64,000 bases of DNA, from contig NZ_JAJVKV010000001.1 in assembly GCF_024198175.1 (NCBI RefSeq), positions 1,364,001-1,428,000 of the forward strand. The letters run 5' to 3'. The DNA is from Pyxidicoccus xibeiensis (GTDB lineage: Bacteria > Myxococcota > Myxococcia > Myxococcales > Myxococcaceae). Under the pieces are notes generated by a model. That model was not told where the DNA came from, searched no databases, and saw only the letters and a list, made by a program, of their open reading frames with translations. This document shows, one piece after another, positions 60,464 to 64,000 of the stretch (its first letter is position 1; each line of letters begins with the position of its first letter). Made by a program: the position numbers and the translations under genes.

Positions 60464-61141
60464 ATGGTGCTGAGAACGTCCGCGCTGACGCTCTTCCTGC
60501 TCCTCTCCGGTTGCGCGCGACGTCCGGAGCCGCTCGCGTCTCCGGTGGTGAACGACAAGTCCGTCACCTTCCCGCTGACCGCCGCACGCGACGCCGTCAA
60601 GGTGGCCGCTCCCGGGCAGGCCTACGAGCTGGATGGCGAGCTCCTGCGAGCCCTGACGATTGCGGCCAATGACCTCTTTCCCCCAGGGGCTTCCGCATCC
60701 GAGTGCAGGAACCTGCGGGAGGCACACACGTTCCGCGTCATCCGACAGGAAGGCATCATCTTCGTCTACATCGACGAAGACCTCGAGTACTGCGGTCACA
60801 GGTTCCCGGCCATGGACTCGGGTGCGAAGTACGCCATCAGCGGAGATGGCCGCATCCTCCGGCGTGTGGTGGATGGCATTGACGAGGATGACGGCGTCTG
60901 GCGCCTGAAGACACCGGATGGTGGAGGCGTGACTGTCATCGCCGAGCCCGGCGTCATTCCCGACCTGACATCCCTGGACGCACCGGACAGCGGAGTCCTC
61001 AAGGTCATCCCGGACGCATGGCCCCCCCCGGGGGAGCCGCTCAGCGGGTCGACAGATGGCGGAAGCCGGACCGGAATGACGGCTCCAGGAAACGCCCCAA
61101 GCGGACCTCCGCAAGAGGTTGATGCCGGAGCTGCCCCCTGA
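60464..61141 (+). CDS. Hypothetical lipoprotein following the JAMM lipoprotein
   Basis: 225 residues. Signal peptide with lipobox LLSGC. The ~150-residue mature core includes a Cys pair (SECRNLREAHTFRV ... DLEYCGHRFPAMDSG) and reads as a mixed alpha/beta domain; the C-terminal ~50 residues are a disordered Gly/Pro tail. No known family. In operon with the JAMM lipoprotein (36-base gap) and followed by a strong terminator. It might be that enzyme's substrate-binding partner or inhibitor, but that is only a neighbourhood guess. Confidence 0.55.
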   Translation: MVLRTSALTLFLLLSGCARRPEPLASPVVNDKSVTFPLTAARDAVKVAAPGQAYELDGELLRALTIAANDLFPPGASASECRNLREAHTFRVIRQEGIIFVYIDEDLEYCGHRFPAMDSGAKYAISGDGRILRRVVDGIDEDDGVWRLKTPDGGGVTVIAEPGVIPDLTSLDAPDSGVLKVIPDAWPPPGEPLSGSTDGGSRTGMTAPGNAPSGPPQEVDAGAAP

Positions 61142-61498
61142 AAGCCCTGTCAGTGCTCTCAGGCCACGGACACCAGCCAGGAGAGCCACCGCCCCCCTTC
61201 CCTTCCCGCCCCACCGTGTACAAATCCGGACCGTCGGGTGGCAGGGGGCGCCATGAGGGCCGGCTGGCGCCCCCGTTTTTCCCGCTTCCGGGGCAGCCGT
61301 GCGTCCTCCGAAATGTACGCCGCCGTGCATTTCGCCGGGCCGGCGCCGTCCCACCCCGTGAGAATGACTCTGCTGTCCCGTGACAGGACCCTGCGTCTGG
61401 GACGTGCGAGAACCCCGGGGCTGAGCTAAGCGTCTGCTCGCTCCCCGGGCCCGCACCGAGCCAATGCGTGGCCTGCTCGCTGGAGGAGGTACCAGGCG
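61142..61498 (+). other. Intergenic region before AsmA gene, containing a terminator
   Basis: No gene is seen in these 357 bases. The only clear element is the terminator at 61244-61280. GGAGGAGG at 61482-61489 is the strong ribosome site of the AsmA-family gene. The promoter of that gene must lie between the terminator and about 61450, but no -35/-10 pair stands out. Confidence 0.4.
61244..61280 (+). terminator. Intrinsic terminator
   Basis: GGGGGCGCC (61244-61252) and GGCGCCCCC (61266-61274) form a perfect 9-bp stem with a 13-base loop, followed by GTTTTT. It lies about 100 bases after the stop of the lipoprotein gene and ends the JAMM-lipoprotein operon. Confidence 0.75.
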
Positions 61499-64000
61499 AT
61501 GTCCGACACCGTCGTGAAGAAGAAGCGCCGCTGGCCCTATGTGCTGGGAGGAATCTTCGCCCTCCTCGTCATCATCGTGGCCGTCGTCCTCTGGCGTCTC
61601 GACGCCATCCTGCTGAAGACGGCCAGGGACCAGGCTGCCACGTACTCGCAGAAGCTCGGCCGGCCCATCGAGATTGGCGACATCTCCACCAAGCTCTTCC
61701 CCACCATCGGCGCGGAAGTGGAGAACGTCACCGTCGGCCCCGCCGAGGGCGAGGAGCTGCCCCTCGCGCAGCTCGCCTCCATCGACGTGCGCGTCGCCGC
61801 CGGCCCGCTGCTGTCCTCGCGCGGCAAGGACATCCAGGTGAAGAACGCCGAGGTCTCCGGCCTCACCGTCAACGTGGTCCGCTTCCCCGACGGCACCACC
61901 AACGTGCAGCGCCTCATGAAGCGCCTGGAGGAGCAACAGCCCAAGGAGGAGGAGCAGCCCGAGGAGCAGCAGCAGCCCACCGACCTCTCCGGCGTCCACG
62001 TGGAGCGCGCCGCCCTCACCGACGGCACCATCCGCTTCGTGGACCGCTCGGGCGGACAGCAGGCCCGTGAGCTGGCGGTGAAGGACCTGGACATCGAGGT
62101 GAAGGACCTGCGCGTGGGCAAGCCCCTCGTCGTAGACCTCGCCGCCGCGGTGCTCGCCGACAAGCAGAACCTCAAGATTGCGCTGAACGCCGCGCCGCTG
62201 CCCGCCACGCTGGTGCCCACGCCGGAGCGCGTGACGCTCAAGGCCGAGCGCATCGACCTCGCCCCCCTGGGCCCTTTCCTCCCCCCTGACGTCGGACTGC
62301 AGGCCGGCACGGTGGACGCGGACTGGCAGGCGGACCTCGGCGGCGCGGTGCCCGGCGGCACCGGCCCCACGCGCGTGGCGGGTGTCATCAAGGCCCTCGG
62401 CCTGCGCTTCGCGGGCGCGGAGGGTGGCAAGGCGCTCGACGTGGTGCTGGACACCGACGTCACGGGCGACGTGGCCGTCGGGGACCTGGCGCTCGACAAG
62501 CTGAAGCTGGACGTGGGCCCGGCGAGCCTCACCGGCCAGGGCAAGGTGAAGGGCCTGCTCACGGAGAAGCCGTCCGTGGAGGGCTTCGAGCTGGTGGGCC
62601 GCAACCTCGACCCGGCCGCCATCGCCGAGTACTACCCGCCGCTGCGCAAGCAGCTCAAGGGCATGATTGCCGGCCCCATCGGACTGGCGATTCGCGGCAG
62701 CGGCTCGGCCGACGCGCAGGCCATCGACGTGGACGTGGACCTGACGCCGGTGCGGCTGCGCGTGCCGGACCAGCTCGCCAAGGACGCGGGCGCGCCCATG
62801 AAGCTCTCCTCGCGCATCACCGGCGCGGCGGCCAGCGGCGGCGCGCTGCGCTTCACCGCCGACGCCAACCTGGACGGCGTGGACCTGCGGCCCGGCCTGC
62901 TGGTGGCCAAGGGCCCCGGCCAGCGGATGCAGGTGAACGCCGCGGGCACGTATGCGCCCAGCAAGAGCGGCTCCGGCATGAAGGTGGAGATTCCCAAGCT
63001 CACCGCGAACCTGCTCGAGGACACGGTGACGGGCAGCGCCTCCTTCGCGCTGGCGGGAGCGGGCAAGAAGCAGACGACGACGTTCGCCATGGACCTCAAG
63101 AGCCAGAAGCTGGACGCGGACGCGCTGCTGATGAGCGAGGAGGAGGTCACGGCCCGCACGGGTGGCGCCCCGGTGCCTCCGCCGCCGGATGACCCGACGC
63201 GCTTCAACGGCTACCGCGGCGACATCCGCTTCGCGATTGCCGCCCTGCGCTACACGAAGATGGACCTGAGCAACGTCACCGGCGTGGTGAAGATGACGGA
63301 CGACCTCATCACGGTGGAGAAGTTCTCCAGCGGCATCTACGGCGGCCGGGTGTCGGCGGACGGGACGACGGTGCGCCTGGGCCCGCTGCCGGAGAAGCGC
63401 CCCTTCGAGGCGAAGGTGAAGGTGGAGAACGTGGAGATGGCCCAGGCCATTGCCATGGCCACGCCGCAGAAGGTGATGACGGGCAAGTTCAATGGGAACG
63501 TGGACGTGAAGGGCGTCGGCTACACGCCGGACCAGCTCCAGCAGACGTTGCTGGGCGCCATCAACGGCAACATCCTGGGCGGCACGCTGCTGAGCACGGA
63601 CCTGGTTGCCTCGGTGTCCGAGCCGCTCGCCAAGGCGCTGCCCTTCGCGGCCAAGAGCCTCAAGAGCGACAAGGTGACGTCGCTGGGTGAGAACCTGCCC
63701 TTCGGCGTGGAAATCAAGAACGGCGTGGCGCAGCTCGAGCGCCCCCTGTCCTGGACGCGGCCCGAGGCGGCGATGAGCTTCAGCGGTGGCATCCGGCTGG
63801 ATGGCACGCTGGACTTGACGGGCGGGGTGACGCTGACGCCGGCCACCATCAAGACGCTGACGCTCGGCAAGGTGACGCCGCCGGAGCCCATTCCCGTGGG
63901 CATGAAGCTGACCGGCAAGGCGTGGAAGCCCGAGGTGACGGGCATCGACGTCAAGCCGGCCGCGACGACGATTGCCAAGCTGGCGGGCTCAGCGCTGGTG
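61499..64000 (+). CDS. AsmA-family protein (3' end outside window)
   Basis: 834 residues are visible from the ATG at 61499, preceded by a strong GGAGGAGG; the frame is open at the right edge. A cytoplasmic basic N-terminus (KKKRRWPY) and one membrane helix (VLGGIFALLVIIVAVVLW) are followed by the AsmA start (QAATYSQKLGRPIEIGDIS) and a long run of beta-repeats. An acidic Gln/Glu linker lies near residues 140-160. AsmA/YhdP-like proteins bridge the periplasm and are thought to carry phospholipids to the outer membrane. The final part (FNGNVDVKGVGYTPDQLQQTLLG) matches the AsmA C-terminal domain. Confidence 0.85.
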   Translation, partial: MSDTVVKKKRRWPYVLGGIFALLVIIVAVVLWRLDAILLKTARDQAATYSQKLGRPIEIGDISTKLFPTIGAEVENVTVGPAEGEELPLAQLASIDVRVAAGPLLSSRGKDIQVKNAEVSGLTVNVVRFPDGTTNVQRLMKRLEEQQPKEEEQPEEQQQPTDLSGVHVERAALTDGTIRFVDRSGGQQARELAVKDLDIEVKDLRVGKPLVVDLAAAVLADKQNLKIALNAAPLPATLVPTPERVTLKAERIDLAPLGPFLPPDVGLQAGTVDADWQADLGGAVPGGTGPTRVAGVIKALGLRFAGAEGGKALDVVLDTDVTGDVAVGDLALDKLKLDVGPASLTGQGKVKGLLTEKPSVEGFELVGRNLDPAAIAEYYPPLRKQLKGMIAGPIGLAIRGSGSADAQAIDVDVDLTPVRLRVPDQLAKDAGAPMKLSSRITGAAASGGALRFTADANLDGVDLRPGLLVAKGPGQRMQVNAAGTYAPSKSGSGMKVEIPKLTANLLEDTVTGSASFALAGAGKKQTTTFAMDLKSQKLDADALLMSEEEVTARTGGAPVPPPPDDPTRFNGYRGDIRFAIAALRYTKMDLSNVTGVVKMTDDLITVEKFSSGIYGGRVSADGTTVRLGPLPEKRPFEAKVKVENVEMAQAIAMATPQKVMTGKFNGNVDVKGVGYTPDQLQQTLLGAINGNILGGTLLSTDLVASVSEPLAKALPFAAKSLKSDKVTSLGENLPFGVEIKNGVAQLERPLSWTRPEAAMSFSGGIRLDGTLDLTGGVTLTPATIKTLTLGKVTPPEPIPVGMKLTGKAWKPEVTGIDVKPAATTIAKLAGSALV

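Noticed and set aside
1-64000. tRNA, rRNA genes and CRISPR arrays
   Set aside because: No cloverleaf-like TPsiC-arm sequence, rRNA stretch or regularly spaced short repeat was noticed; a covariance-model scan would be needed to exclude them fully.

Overview
The window is high-GC DNA with the gene content of a fruiting myxobacterium (family Myxococcaceae: Myxococcus, Corallococcus or Pyxidicoccus). The strongest pointers are a lipoprotein toxin and double-CXXCG immunity pair of the SitA/SitI kind known from Myxococcus, many predicted lipoproteins, a zinc-finger/kinase/TPR protein next to an FHA enhancer-binding protein, three large sensor kinases, an ECF41 sigma factor, and very short or overlapping gene junctions. 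No rRNA, tRNA, CRISPR array, transposase or phage integrase was seen.

Layout, left to right. 1-4.6 kb: the end of a surface protein with an S74 self-processing domain, a lipoprotein, then a minus-strand GNAT/TVP38/JmjC unit joined by 4-base overlaps. 4.9-12.2 kb: a VIT-VWA protein followed by an accessory island. The island holds a decayed SitA/SitI copy, a DUF262/DUF1524 (GmrSD-like) nuclease, a broken YdeI-like gene and an intact SitA/SitI copy. 12.2-16.1 kb: a minus-strand operon of diiron acyl-ACP desaturase, hotdog thioesterase, acyl carrier protein and fatty acyl-AMP ligase, apparently a pathway that loads and modifies a fatty acid on a dedicated carrier. 16.3-24.7 kb: hydrolase, RidA, a subtilisin with a small downstream partner, a divergent Lgt-like protein, a methyltransferase, an ECF41 sigma factor coupled to an FAD oxidoreductase, and a TfoX-C protein. 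24.7-26.6 kb: an unrecognised papain-fold protein with a 55-residue partner. 27.4-31.6 kb: lipoprotein hydrolase, EamA transporter, rhodanese, and a TetR regulator divergent from an outer-membrane barrel protein.

31.7-49.5 kb is dominated by signalling: zinc-ribbon membrane protein, Ser/Thr kinase with TPR domain, FHA sigma-54 activator, GreA/B-like factor, two membrane or PAS/GAF histidine kinases in convergent orientation, a PAS/GAF hybrid kinase, then a VWA protein and a membrane partner. 49.8-54.6 kb holds a fatty-acid hydroxylase and a BlaI / M56 metalloprotease / secreted repeat-protein cassette. This cassette has its own dyad-controlled promoter, and the protease and the secreted protein each carry eight copies of the same ~29-residue repeat. 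54.6-61.1 kb contains lipoproteins (including a DUF885 peptidase and a lipoprotein with a JAMM metalloprotease signature). A large AsmA-family protein runs off the right edge.

The most promising places to look for undescribed biology are the Sit island, the BlaI/M56/repeat cassette, the desaturase-thioesterase-ACP-FAAL operon, the papain-fold/55-residue pair and the JAMM lipoprotein pair. All functional statements rest on motif reading by eye; no database search was run.
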